Source of the DNA: Adineta ricciae
Lineage: Eukaryota; Rotifera; Eurotatoria; Adinetida; Adinetidae
Assembly (NCBI GenBank): GCA_905250025.1
Contig: CAJNOJ010000115.1
Coordinates: forward strand, 186,001-250,000
Direction: 5' to 3'
Length of the DNA: 64,000 nt
Under the pieces are notes generated by a model that saw only the letters and a program-made list of their open reading frames with translations, had not been told where the DNA came from and did no database searches. Each line of letters begins with the position of its first letter. Positions within the stretch are counted from its first letter, which is position 1. Below are positions 24,442 to 35,989 of this stretch, piece by piece. The position numbers and the translations under genes are program-made.

Positions 24442-24669
24442 TCACGCTTCCTTTGATGCCATATGACGTAGAAGACTTGCCATAAATTTTTCCGCTTTTT
24501 TCACATCTTGCGCGAATTTCGTTTTGAATTGCAGACAAGTTCGATTATCAGTCAAACGAAGTATCAATCTTTCATTCCGATATTTCAAACAAAGACGACA
24601 ACCCATTGGATCATTGAGGTACAATCGCTCTGCCTGCTTAGCAAATTCTTCCCACGATTGGATGAACAT
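24442..24669 (-). CDS. SRP9: Signal recognition particle 9 kDa protein
   Basis: SRP9 pairs with SRP14 on the Alu domain of the SRP RNA and mediates elongation arrest in the cytosol. The 75-residue single-exon frame has the family layout: QSWEEFAKQAERLYLNDPMG, then CRLCLKYRNERLILRLTDN, then CLQFKTKFAQDVKKAEKFM and a basic helix to the end (RHMASKEA). Human SRP9 is 86 residues, so the length fits. The ATG is directly preceded by ATTCTTCAG on the minus strand, which suggests a spliced-leader acceptor or a 5'UTR intron. The gene follows tropomyosin on the same strand by about 520 bp. Confidence 0.93.
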   Translation of the reverse strand: MFIQSWEEFAKQAERLYLNDPMGCRLCLKYRNERLILRLTDNRTCLQFKTKFAQDVKKAEKFMASLLRHMASKEA

Positions 24670-25190
24670 CTGAAGAATGTGAATGCATTTATATATTCAT
24701 GTATCGAGAGAATCAGGTAGATACAGATCCTCCATATAATCCTTATTTTCTTTTCGTGTGTGTGTATTTTTACTGTTACGAACACAAGACAAAAAAAAGG
24801 AGAAAGAGAAAAAGAAGAAGACGCTGTTAGGAAGAAGAGTTCTCATTCTGATATACCGATCTGAATGGATGAAACTAAAATAACTACAGAGAAGAATTTA
24901 TCTGAGAATAAACAAGTACAAGATAGTAATATAATTACTTTATTTCCAACAAAAGACAGACTGAGAAAGAAGAGAGAGAGAGAAAAAGCGAAATCAACCA
25001 CACACACACACACGCACAAAATACACGCTGATGATAATAATCGTATATTGACAATTAGACAAACTGAGATTGTGTACTAATAGTAGTGTAAGAAAAAAAA
25101 GAAAAAAAGCTTTGTTTGCAAATGAATGTATGACAGATAAGACAGTATTGACGAGGGAAGATGTTCATGATGGCTTGAATTTAAAGTAAT
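24670..25190. other. Intergenic region with AC microsatellite
   Basis: This is the region between tropomyosin and SRP9, with a short CA-rich run at about 24998-25018. It probably contains the tropomyosin 3' UTR. No gene is supported; the + strand frame at 24865-25080 has low-complexity composition. Confidence 0.4.
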
Positions 25191-26561
25191 TGTAAATCGG
25201 AGAAACAACGTTCCATTTCATTTTGAAGATTTTTACAACGATCACGTTCGGTTTGTAATTCTTCTACAAAAAGCAAAAGAAATTTGTTTTAGAAATCATT
25301 CTTTTCGAAAAATTTCGTTTCGTCATGCATGGGCAACCCAATCCAGCTCATTTTTCGTCACAAACCTTCAAGTGTATCCACTTCACGCTGTAGTCGTTGA
25401 ACTTGTTTGGTAGAATATTCGGCGCGGGTTTCAGCCTAGACATGCAAACACAGCAATAGAGAAAACCATGCAGGTGGGAAACAAAACATACACATGAACA
25501 TGAAAACTCGAGAGAATCTAGACTATAAAGTACCTGCAATGCGTTCTACAACTTCTTGTAAATTATATCGTTCATCAAAAGCGAGATCTACTCGTCGTTC
25601 AGCCTAGTGGGATTCATTTTGTGGTTCAGAAGACAGACAACTCTCAGAGGAGATCAATTTTTTACTTACATCTTTCAGATGTTGGGTAAGACGACGAACT
25701 TGATCTTCATAGCTTTGTTCTTTATTTTGTGCCTAGAAGTGCAAGGATTGGAATGGAATGGAGGAAAAAAATCTATAACTGACTTACATCTTCAATACGA
25801 GCTAGAAAGGATTTCAATTGATGATGAAGATTTTTCATTTCTTGTTCTAATTCAAGACATTTGCTGCAAGAAATCGAGGAAATAATTCGTTTTGGAATTT
25901 CAACGTTTTACTTACACTTCTGCTCGTTTAGCACGCTCTTCGGCTTTTTCTAATTCACTTTCTTGAACTAATAATTTTCGTGCAACTTCGTCGTACTTCT
26001 TATCAGACTCTGCTGCAAGTGCTCGTGCTTCTTTCAATTGCACTTCAAGGATTTCTGTACGATCACTACCAAGATTTAGTTGGTTCTCCAACATTTTTCT
26101 TGATCTATACGAAAAGACATCGTCTATTTTCTTTATTTTAAATGCAACAACATACCGTTCTCGCTCATCAGCAGTATGGGATGCTTCATCGAGCTTGCTC
26201 GTTGTTTGTACTAAACGTTCTTCTGTTCGTTCAAGTTGTTCTTCGAATGAATGAAGTTTACGTGTAAGTTGACTAACTTCAGCTTCTGCCTGAAGAATAA
26301 AAAGAAGCAACAAATTATATTTAATTTCCCTAAAAGGTCAATTGTTCAACTTACAACTTCTCGACCGTGCCGTTCCTTTTCCAATTCCTTACGCGCGCTC
26401 TCTAAACTGTCTTTAACCTGTTCGAGTTCATCACGTAATTGTTGCATTTTCTTTCGTAATGCATCAGCTGCCGCATTGTTCACTGTCGAACGTTGCAATG
26501 TGCCAATGCCGGTACCTGCATTGGCTTGTGATGATGGTGACGTGGGAAGAAAACTTGACAT
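25191..26561 (-). CDS. Tropomyosin, short (non-muscle-type) isoform
   Basis: Tropomyosin is a coiled-coil dimer that lies along actin filaments and controls myosin access. From the start at 26561 the chain has a non-helical head (MSSFLPTSPSSQANAG), then an unbroken heptad coiled coil. It runs through LRDELEQVKDSLESARKELE and AEVSQLTRKLHSFEEQLERT to the family signature VQLKEARALAAESDKKYDEV, followed by ARKLLVQESELEKAEERA. Later exons encode SYEDQVRRLTQHLKD, AERRVDLAFDERYNLQEVV and AETRAEYSTKQVQRLQREV, ending with ERDRCKNLQNEMERCFSDLQ and LL before the stop at 25191. The seven or so coding exons are separated by introns of about 50-100 bp. The start corresponds to the short vertebrate isoforms. 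An upstream alternative first exon for a long muscle isoform may exist but I could not find one. Confidence 0.93.
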
Positions 26562-28599
26562 GATTAATATTGTTTCGTATGACTAATATTCAATCTATTT
26601 ATTATGCATCTAGAAGAATGCGTGTATGATATGAATGTGTGAAATCGAATTTTTTTTCTTTTCAAAAAATAAACAAACAAAATTAGCCAATCGGCCATTG
26701 GAATGCTAGCGACATCACTAGAGTGCGGAGTCATTCGTAAAAAGTAATGTGCGGTTTGTAGAAAGACAAATGGACATCGTGTTTGGTTTTAATCAGGAGA
26801 AAATATGTTGATATCGCGCAGATGGTGACGCTTGTAATGAAAAAAAAGACCTTTTGTCTATGTTCTTGAAAAAAGAAATGATCATTGATGATGTAAGGGT
26901 GAATTCAAAAGGAAAAAATGTTTTAATAGAAAAAAAAGTCAACTTACTTAATTCACGTGTAATTGATTGAGAATTCTCGACAAATACACGTTGTCTAGTT
27001 GAATAGAAAAGAACAATAACGGAAAGAAGAAGAAGAAGAGTCAAGTTGTGTTTGACTTGGAATCATCATCATCACCCATCCATCATCGTTCTGTCTCAAC
27101 GAACGAAGAGAAAAAGAAAGACTGAACCAAACGATCTACTACTCATAATCATTGTTGTATCGATAAAAGCAGAGGGGGCAAGCAAGCAACTTACTCTTCG
27201 CCATACGCACACCGATAACGGCTTGTTTTGGTCGTTGTCCTTCCGTTCGTTCTTCTTTCTGTCTTATTCTCTTCTTTTCCTCTCTCTCTCTCTCTCTCTC
27301 TCTCCCTTGTACTACCATTATGACTACGCAAGAAATAAAGAGCTTGCAACAGCATATACATAGATTAGCTTCTTTTTTTTATCATCGATAATAGAAGAAA
27401 AGAAGAAAAAAAGGAGACGCTAGCGTGAGTCAATGACCGGCCACTGGTACTAAACAATCGTGTTATACGCGTTCTTTTTTTTTTTTACTTCTGTTCAATT
27501 GACGAAAAGGCTCAGAAAAGAAAAAAAGCAGCTTACAAGCAAGTAAATTGAACACATATGAAATAACTCACTCAGTTTGTTGACGCACACATGCGTAATC
27601 ATAATATATGGGAGAAAAAAAGAGAAACGAAGGCAACATAAGTGAGGAGAGAAAAAAAGTTACATATGAAGTCGTATTTCATCTATGTATGTATATATAC
27701 ACGAACACATTCGGCACTATCGCATTGCTGATACATAGATACTGAAAGAATTCAATGTTGGCAATATTACTCTTACGCACTCCTACTTTTATTTTCATTA
27801 TTCAGCCTACGTATAAAAACGTGTTGCTATTCGTTGCGTTATCAGAACGTGACATTTGACGAAGTAAATGAAATTTCAGTGCCTCTCTCTCGCTCTCGCT
27901 CTGCCTCTTTTACATCTGTATACACATGATCATGACATCGTCGGACTTTTTTTTTAACATATATACATATACTATTAAACGAAAATGTACATTTATAATC
28001 GAAACAACGCGATGTACATAATTCAAGGATGGTTATAAATATGATAGGACTGACCTCCGTGCACTGATGTGATTATTTGCATAAATATTTTCATCATCAA
28101 TTGAATGTGTCAATACTTGAATAAATGAATGACGAGCGAAGAGACAGAAGCCAGATCAAGATCGAGTGACGCACAACTGGTAAAAGTAATGCTTACTTGG
28201 CGACATCGAACAAAAAGAATCCGTATTGGACTTGTTCTTGTCTGTTAAATGAAAATGATTTTGATGTTAATATGTCTAGTCGAGAAAATCGAGTCACTAG
28301 TAAATAAAAACAAGAAATCTTATTGATTTTAATCAAGGTTTTCAAAATAAGACATTCGATGAAGATATATCAGACGAAGATGAGACCTTCCGTTTCGTTT
28401 TTTGCGTCGATGTACATCGATTACATTTACATGGCGCATTCGTTTTTAAGGTTAAATTAGAAATACTTTTTCTCATTGAAGGAAACGAAAGAAAAAGAAC
28501 GAGACGAGAGATAAAACTGACAATACATTGTTGCTGCAAGTCTAGAAATGATAATAAGAACAAAAACAATACAACTAAGTCTCGATCATTGACAGCAAA
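26562..28599. other. Gene-poor region with microsatellites; possible tropomyosin 5' exon
   Basis: About 2 kb separate tropomyosin (-) from the CUB-trypsin gene (+). A CT repeat lies at about 27281-27304 and a CTCTCG-rich run at about 27885-27904. On the minus strand a segment at about 26948-26997 has a good acceptor (ATTCAACTAG) and donor (GTAAGT), so it could be a non-coding 5' exon of tropomyosin. The minus frame at 28342-28689 has a Cys/Lys/Ser tail (CKCNRCTSTQKTKRKVSSSS) but overlaps the start of the trypsin gene; I do not call it. Confidence 0.4.
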
Positions 28600-30327
28600 A
28601 TGATTGTTCGATTGCCCGGTGGTAAAATCATTGATTAGAGACGTTTTTACGTGTTTTTCTCTCCGGATATTTAGGCAAGAGCGCTGCACTACTTGTAATC
28701 ATTTTAATAAATTCGCTACCAAGTATTGTCGTAGCTGATTGCCCATTATTACGTAGTTTTATCAATGATACTGGCATTCTTTCCGTGAATAAACTGACAT
28801 TAACACAGTCAGAACCATCGATTCATTGCCAATGGTTGATAGTTGGTTCATCACATCAGGTTATACAATTTCTCCTTGCCAGTTTTTATTTTATGAAAAA
28901 AAACTCTTTCATTCTGTAGCGCATTGTTGTCGAATTCGATTATATACTGATTCCTATGCCAATCGAAGAATATTTAACAGCAGGTTGTCAACGTGCTTCG
29001 ATTAACTTATGGACACCCGGATTAGAACGCGAAAAAGTTCAGTTATGCGGTGATCGACGTCGTGTTAAAATAGGTGGAGTAGGACAAACATTGATGGTGG
29101 AATTACGTCTTAATGATAAAAAACTTAATGTTAGCTTTGAAATGCATTATCAACTTATACAAATAGAACGTAATGTTGTTTTGTGTTTTTATCACTCCAT
29201 TGCCTATAAAAATTGATTTATTTTATGATATTTAGAAGCATTAAGTACACCTTCTCATCTGATTAGCTCGTCGACATTATCAACAGAGAATCACGCCGGT
29301 AACGAAGAGAACTTTAATGTCCATTAGTGAGAGTTTTGTTGTTGTTGTTGTGATTTTATGATTAGAATGTGGGTTGACTTCGATAAAAGGTTCTGCGGCT
29401 CTTCGTCGAGTTTCCGGTCGTATCATTGGCGGTCACCAAGCGATACCACATAGTCATCCGTGGCAAGTTCTTCTGAATATCTATGGCAAATTTTGTGGAG
29501 GTTAAATCTTAATTCCGCGCATTCTTCTGATCTCTTCTATTTTTTTCTTCAGCTGCTATTTTGAGTACAAACTGGATCGTGACAGCAGCACACTGCGTCA
29601 ATGGGTACGTTCGCATTCGTTGAAAATAAACTAAACTAGATTGTTCTTTGTTGATTGTAGCACAAATCCAGGGAATGTCTCCGCAGAATTCGGTATTCAT
29701 GATCGATATAATATCGAGAAATCCCGGGTCTCAAGAAACATCAAAAGAATTGTTGTTGTATGTGTTCAATTAGATATTCTCTTTTTTTTCTCACAACATA
29801 TTTCAATTAAGTATCCTTCGTACTATGGCAAATCGACTCGTTGGATGCATGATATTGCTCTACTTGAATTATCCGAACCACTTGTGTTCAATTCGTTCAT
29901 TCGTGCAATCTGTATCTCATCACTTCGTGACATTGTTCGTGTTGGTGATCGAACATTAGTAACGGGTTGGGGAGAAACCCAGGGCACCGGGAATTTTCGA
30001 TATCTACGTGAAGTTCAAGTGCCCATTCAATCGAACGATCAATGTGGCCTGGAAGATGTTCTTCGAACTACAACTTTCTGTGCAGGGTTATGTACGAATT
30101 CCACGTGTGATGCATGTCAAGTAAGCACTGGCTTCGGAAAAAATCACATTTTCAAATGGAACATTTAGGGTGATTCGGGCGGACCTATGATTATTTTGCA
30201 TAAGGATCGTTGGCATCTGGTTGGATTGATATCATGGGGATTCAGCTGTGCTGGTCTCGGTGTGTACACAAAAATATCTTATTATACCGATTGGATTACA
30301 AAGATTGTCTATGCTTCAAAGATTTAA
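28600..30327 (+). CDS. Secreted trypsin-like serine protease with N-terminal CUB-like domain
   Basis: This predicted secreted endopeptidase begins with a 22-nt first coding exon (28600-28621, MIVRLPG) that joins in frame across a 53-bp intron to [19 protein letters not shown], giving a signal peptide. A CUB-like domain follows (about 28675-29170), beginning with [18 protein letters not shown] and containing four Cys. After a short linker the catalytic domain starts at the activation site [20 protein letters not shown]. The catalytic triad is visible: His in WIVTAAHC, Asp in MHDIALLEL, Ser in GDSGGPMI (about 30171). [12 protein letters not shown] and [19 protein letters not shown] are typical chymotrypsin-fold segments. 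The residue before GDSGGP lies in CDACQ, so S1 lacks the usual trypsin Asp spacing and specificity is uncertain. The stop is at 30325-30327. The gene ends 126 bp from the convergent Ohr gene. Confidence 0.9.
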
Positions 30328-30453
30328 TGTGATATACTATTTAAATAAATGTATTTTTTAATGTAAATAAAAAGAATGCGAATGAGAATCTAAGTTCGTT
30401 TTGAAAGAGATTGCGAGATTAAAAGGTAGCTACGTGCATGTAACTATCACATC

Positions 30454-31009
30454 TTATGTGGTAGCTTTGATTGCGACATCAACATTATTGCGTGTTGCAT
30501 CTAAATACACAAATAAATGGGTTATGAAATATTTTGTCTGTGTAATTAGACCTACGAGAATAGGGACAGATTTGATGTGCAGCTTTAACAATAGCATCGG
30601 CATCAGCTTGACTGGCACCTGGCAGTTTTGCCGTTAAATCAACTTTTAAACCTAGATTGCCATTGGTGTGTTTACCGATACTAACAGCTGCACTGACAGT
30701 TGTTGAGCTTGGTAAGTTTTTCTTCAAATTTTTAGCAGCTAGACCCATAGCGCCTAAGAAACAAGCACTGTAACCAGCAGCAAATAATTCCTCGGGATTT
30801 GTTCCATCACCACCAGAACCACCTAGTTCTTTTGGTTTAGTTAATTTCACATTTAAATGCGATGGATTATCATCACATTTAGCTTGGCCATCTCGACCGC
30901 CGGTTGATGTACAACGCGCGGTGTACAGGACTGAGTAAGTGCGTATTGATCCACTGAGTGAATTAACTGCACGAGAAGATAATAAAGGGCGAAAAAGATT
31001 AAAAGACAT
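30454..31009 (-). CDS. Ohr/OsmC-type organic hydroperoxide reductase with mitochondrial-type presequence
   Basis: Ohr is a bacterial thiol peroxidase that reduces organic hydroperoxides using lipoylated partners. The frame gives 166 residues. Residues 1-26 (MSFNLFRPLLSSRAVNSLSG, then SIRTYS) are basic and free of acidic residues, like a mitochondrial targeting sequence. The core begins VLYTARCTSTGGRDG and contains KPKELGGSGGDGTNPEELFA. The catalytic Cys83 lies in AAGYSACFLG and the second Cys148 in AAHQICPYS, with the conserved Arg39 and Glu73/74. A 55-bp GT-AG intron (30501-30555) interrupts the gene just after CPYS and rejoins to HATRNNVDVAIKATT; the tail matches bacterial Ohr. The intron rules out simple bacterial contamination. 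The ATG is directly preceded by CTTTTTTCAG and lies 96 bp from the two-pore-channel stop. Confidence 0.93.
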
Positions 31010-31025
31010 CTGAAAAAAGAGATTC
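31010..31025 (-). promoter_or_regulatory. Acceptor-like site abutting the Ohr ATG
   Basis: Minus-strand AATCTCTTTTTTCAG ends at 31010, immediately before the start codon. The upstream channel gene stops 96 bp away. This is a candidate spliced-leader acceptor. Confidence 0.6.
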
Positions 31026-31105
31026 GAAAGAATCGATATGATTTGCTTTTATACTCGTAGAGAAAATTTGATTGTAGAAAGACAAGGTAATAAAGATCCA
31101 AATTC

Positions 31106-34100
31106 TTAAGTGTAAATAAATCTATCAGAAGTATAATCGAGAAAATTTATATATGGATGTTGATTCAATCGTTGCACAATTTGATCAGGCGATGGTTCTT
31201 TTATATCAGCTCTAATAAAACAGTTTCAGCATTGAAAATGATCTCTATTTACTACATACCGGTATATATCATACATATTAGAAACAATCAACTCTTCCTG
31301 TTGATCAGCTCGTTTCTTTTTTGCATCATGTATCTAAACAAAATCATGAATAACAAGTAGGTCAACATTGCAGGTTGATCAATACACCGACTTACATCCC
31401 CACTCAATGCTAGACAAATATTCAGTCCAATATTGGTCACAAACAGATACCAAAAGATAAAATACAGTTCACTCCATCTACAGTATACATGTGAATTCAT
31501 GCATGAAATAGAACAGACGTTGCTGTATACTTTGAATTGGTCGCTTCGCGAAATCCATTGACAAAGACAAACCATTGATTGACGACCATTATATGATACA
31601 ATGTTACCATGGATGACTATTAGAGTACTCTATTTCACAATGAATATAATGCATTTAGGCACACTCACATAAAAATCATCAAATCCGTTGGACCAATATT
31701 CTAGCTGTTGATAACTTCCGCATACTCTGTAAAGATTTCACATAGATCATAGCAATAATAGATCATTGACCTACGTTTGATTTGAAATATTGGAGCGTTT
31801 GTAAAGTTCTCCAATCGCACCGCCAAATAGTTCCATTCCAAGTAACGAATATGCGTAGTAGCAGCTCTGAAAGATAAACTCTATATGAATTTCTCGGAAT
31901 GCGACATGTTGTGCTTACGAATAAGACACCGAAGAAGGCGCCACCATTCCGAACTTCATCGAAAACAGTTCCAACAATAATTCGAATGTTTTTTGACGCT
32001 GGTAGAAAGCGAATCAGTCGATAAATGAACAGCATATTGCACGTTTTGATCGCTGCCCAAAGCGTAAAAACCGATCGTTCTTGTTGTATGAAATCGGTGT
32101 ACCTATTCAAAGAAAAACAAGTTCAGATTAGAATCGATGAGTTCATATCAATTTCATACACTAATAAAACCAACGGTGTCTTATACAAACCCATGTAAAC
32201 AGCTTGTAGAATCTATGTACATAGGAACATGTCCGGTGAATATATTACCTTGTATATTAACTTACCAGACAAGACAAAGCAACGGTTGCTTCGAGAACAT
32301 GAATTGTTGATGAACGAAAGAAATGACCTGGGCCGTACGCCCATGCTTTAATGAGAATTTCCAGGACGAAATAGATCATAAAACTTAAATTGACATATGC
32401 CAATGGTACGAGGTACGTCACAACATCTCTATAATTCGTGTTCAAATGTCGGTGACCAACTTCAATCTTTAAAAAAAATGAAGGACACTTCTGGTCGTCA
32501 CTCGAAATTAGGTGTTTTTGTTACCGTGACAAGTAGAACGCTCAAAATAGCAAATATAGTTCCGATTAAATCAAATGCTTTCGATCGTCCAACAGCTTTC
32601 AATCGATCTAGAAGATTTTCATTTGATCTTTGAATTTGAACATCAGGTGCTAGCCGTGGATTGAGATCTAATAATCGCATGATGTTAGAATATTGCTCCA
32701 AATTAATCGCTTCGTTGACACGTTGCAATTCATTTAAATTCTACATTTACAAATGTTCATCGCAATCGGCTTTTTCTTTTTTATCCTATACTAACATGAT
32801 TGATGAGATCAAAGTGCCATTTTGTTATTAATACTGATTCTAACACTGCTTGTACAAGTGAAATTGGTATAGTATCCCTAGACGAAAGTCAACTTTCATC
32901 TAATAGCATTTTTACTTTGATGCACTTACTTCGTTTCGATTGAACCATTCGATAAGACGCGTTTCTTTAGAATTTCGAATGATCCTTGTACTGCAGTGCG
33001 TCGTCGTAATAAAGAATTGATAATTGCGTTCAAAAAATATCCTCGGAATGCTCGATACACAACTGCGGTGATGATATTTTGCAACCAATAGATGCCTGAA
33101 TGAAGTAAAACAAAAGAAGAAATATTTACAATTCTGATCAGTAGTTCTGTCCTACATGTTTACCAATAATGACAAAGACGATGAAGAATAACGAATTCAG
33201 ACGTCGATCAGAATACGCTAGAAAGGTCAAGAAGGTACCGAGCAGTTAGTAACTAGAAGATGTTTGTACCTGGCATCATAATATCCGGATTGTTTGCAGT
33301 GGAATACAATACAAGTAGTTCAAAGACAGAATTATGCAAAGTATCAAAATAAGTTGTATTTTGTGAGTCGGGTCGGATCTAAAAAACCATAAGCATAATG
33401 TTACTGTGAACGAAAGCAAGAATTTACATCTGATTTTGGAAATAGATACATAGCCATGACAGCAAAAAAGAGGACATGAATGAATGTCAGCGTGATACAT
33501 CTACGATAAGATAATCAACGAATAGTTTTGTATTTAAGATTTTTCTATACGCTATGATAGTTAATGATTGTTGATGTACAGCTTTGAATACTTTTTTCAT
33601 CAATTGTGATGATTCGATCATAAATATCGGGCGAAAGATCCGCCGAAGACGAAACTAAACATTCATGATTATCTAGCAAAAGAAAAGAATCTCCTGAATT
33701 ATTTTCTACATACACCTCGATACATCGGACTGACAAATATCAACAATCCAAACCATTCACACAGTGAATAAATGACAGTAATCGTTGATAAGAGGATCCA
33801 AAATCGTTTTCGAGTATGTATGACACCAATACACATGATCTATTCATACCTTTCTTGTTATTGATCGAAAAAGATCCTTACAGCTTACTTTTGTACATAT
33901 GTACGCTAGAAACCACAGAAGTGTCACACCTTCAACAGCGAGAAGTCCGTAGTACGGAAAGGTAATGCGATTTGGTTGGTCACGAACATCAGATGTAATA
34001 CTAAATGACGATGGCGGTTCGAATAATGCTAAGCAGAGATTCATCCAGAGAATGATTTGATGCAATCTGTAGTAAATTGACATGAACGGAATCGAATTTC

Positions 34101-34450
34101 GGTATTATTTCCTGCAAATTACTTTTTAATCAACGGACTTGCGAACCATCGGTAGATCGATAGATAGTTTCGTGTAACTTTATGTGAGATGGATTGATAA
34201 TTGATTGCATCTTCGAGAAAAACAGTCGCACAGAGAAGAATATTCGAAGCTAGAAGACAAATGACATGGAATCTTTTCTAGGCTCCAGTGTAGATGACGT
34301 ACGCCATACACATTGTTCATTATCAGTATAGTCTCCGTGGATTGTTTTGGGCAAACCGAGACATTTCTTTAGACGATCTTTGAATGTTTGAGAAGGCACA
34401 CGAATCATCAGATTCGTTTGACTAGAATTCATCGTTTCCTCGCTATCCAT
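31106..34450 (-). CDS. Two-pore channel (TPC) cation channel
   Basis: TPCs are endolysosomal cation channels with two six-transmembrane repeats, gated by PI(3,5)P2 or NAADP-linked signals. The start at 34450 gives MDSEETMNSSQTNLMIRVPS. Repeat I begins with helices at about 33844-34083 (LHQIILWMNLCLALFEPP). Its selectivity filter is clear at about 33270-33330, reading LVLYSTANNPDIMMP and joined to AYSDRRLNSLFFIVFV, matching the TPC motif TANNPDVMMPAY. Repeat II covers about 31370-32730, with SLMIYFVLEILIKAWAYGPG-type helices and the second filter VTLYHIMVVNQWFVFVNG, corresponding to VVNNW in human TPC1. The cytosolic tail IHDAKKKRADQQEELIVSNM ends at the stop 31106-31108. There are many exons with short introns. 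Filter II has Gln where TPC1 has Asn (VVNQW versus VVNNW), which could affect selectivity. I cannot assign TPC1 versus TPC2/3. Confidence 0.9.
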
Positions 34451-34452
34451 AT

Positions 34453-34470
34453 CTACAAACGAGAAATTGA
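34453..34470 (-). promoter_or_regulatory. Acceptor-like site just upstream of the TPC ATG
   Basis: Minus-strand CAATTTCTCGTTTGTAG ends at 34453, two bases before the ATG at 34450. The 96-bp gap to the upstream stop is almost entirely T-rich. This is a candidate spliced-leader acceptor. Confidence 0.6.
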
Positions 34471-34546
34471 CGAAAAATTATTGAAAAAACTGAAATTATA
34501 TTTAAAAAAACCGAAAAGCAACAAAAAAAGACAGAGGGATTATTAT

Positions 34547-35967
34547 TCAACATTTTCTTGTGGAATTTACATAATGTTTAGCAAGATCTTCTCGAAACTG
34601 ATCAAATAACAGCATGGACGTGTCGTCATCGATCAACTCCGTGTTTGGCAATTGACTTTTATCGAGAAAACCTAATCGATATAGATAAATATTGTTCAAT
34701 ACCACAAAATCATAACCAGCCACATAACTTTCACAGCACTAAAAAGAACGAAGACGAAATTAACGAGAACTTCATCAGATCTCTCTTACTTGACTGATAC
34801 GAGCGTGTGCATGTGCCTTGAACCGTGCATCGTATGTAGGCGCATCTTTGGGTCCAACATAGTACGGTTGCCACGGCTGTGCATAGTGTGGCCGAAAGAG
34901 AGGAACAATCTTGTCATTACTTGCTTCTTGTTTCCATGCTTGATAATTTGTTAGAAATTGACAAGTTGGACAGACATCAGCTTGAAATGGTTGCAAATGT
35001 TGATCATTCCATAATAGAATCAATTCATTCTTATTCTGTGGTAGTGGAGCAGAGTTTTTCACCGCATCGAGATGGATTTCAAAAGAGGGAATGACATAGA
35101 GTGTGCGGTTGAATTCTTCCGTCGTTTTTATCTGTGTATAAAATGAAACAAGATGGTGAAATAGATCGGGAGCAGGATAGATATCAATATCAAGTGTAAG
35201 GATATATTGAACAGTCGTTGGTGTTGTACCAGTACGAGCAACATTACGAAGAAGATTCGATGGATATATAGTAGAATCTGTTTCATCAGTATGATTGATG
35301 TACTTGATATTTTGACAACTAACAGCATATTTGACACTATGTGTATTGTGCTGATTAGAAATTGAACCTAAACAACAAGAACAGCAGAAAGGAAACTTGA
35401 ATTCGATGTCGAATAGAATATCTTACGTTCATAAGCTTTTGCTGACATAATTAAATGTACGTTGAGTACTTTAAATAATCTTCGATTACATCGAAGCCAA
35501 ATCGATGCGTAGTCAATATCATCACTAGCCCGAGCACCTTTAATATATAAACTTAATGAGATAGGACCATCCCAAACTTTCGTGTGATTTAGTAATGAAT
35601 GAAGATTTTGAATGTTTGTATGTAAGTTTAACGCTAGTAGGTGAGCATTTTTAGTTAGATTGCTTTGAAATTGGACAAAATTTTGGACGATTAGGTAGTT
35701 GCCCGAGCTATCGAAACGCTTTTTCAATTCGATTGTCTTATAGTATGGACGTGTGTCAAGATCATAATCAGGCTCGTGAATATCTTCTTGGAAAAATAGG
35801 ATTGTGGTGAAAAGTACACCGTTGATAATATTAATAATTAAAAAACCAGCAATAAGAATGAGAAAAATTCTTGAAATTTGACGCAATTTCGGTCGTTTGT
35901 GGAAGAGTAGTTGATATCGACGAAAATACCGACGAAGACGTGTGCTATAACGTTGAACAGCGAACAT
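34547..35967 (-). CDS. GT49 glycosyltransferase, B4GAT1/LARGE-like
   Basis: B4GAT1 adds glucuronic acid to xylose to prime the matriglycan made by LARGE on dystroglycan, in the Golgi; that is family knowledge. The start at 35967 gives a short basic cytosolic tail and a type II signal anchor (ISRIFLILIAGFLIINIING). The lumenal domain contains SLYIKGARASDDIDY, LLRNVARTGTTPTTVQYIL and the DxD metal-binding motif in TLDIDIYPAPDLFHHL. It then has IPSFEIHL, the strong GT49 signature PYYVGPKDAPTYDARFK, and ESYVAGYDFVVLNNIYLYRL. The stop is at 34547-34549 after YVNSTRKC. Three or four exons are present. The start lies only 22 bp downstream of the stop of the preceding gene and the stop lies 96 bp before the TPC start, so it is embedded in a tight same-strand run. 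Confidence 0.87.
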
Positions 35968-35989
35968 GTTTGAACTTGATCAATGTTAT

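Noticed and set aside
27046..27363. Plus-strand frame over CT repeats
   Set aside because: Translation is low-complexity Ser/Leu from the microsatellite; no splice or family support.
28342..28689. Minus-strand Cys/Lys-rich ORF
   Set aside because: It overlaps the first exon of the CUB-trypsin gene, has no start context or homology, and contains hydrophobic runs typical of AT-rich noise.
30454..31009. Bacterial contamination as the source of Ohr
   Set aside because: A GT-AG intron, an N-terminal extension and intron-bearing animal genes on both sides, without any ambiguous base nearby, argue for a resident gene.
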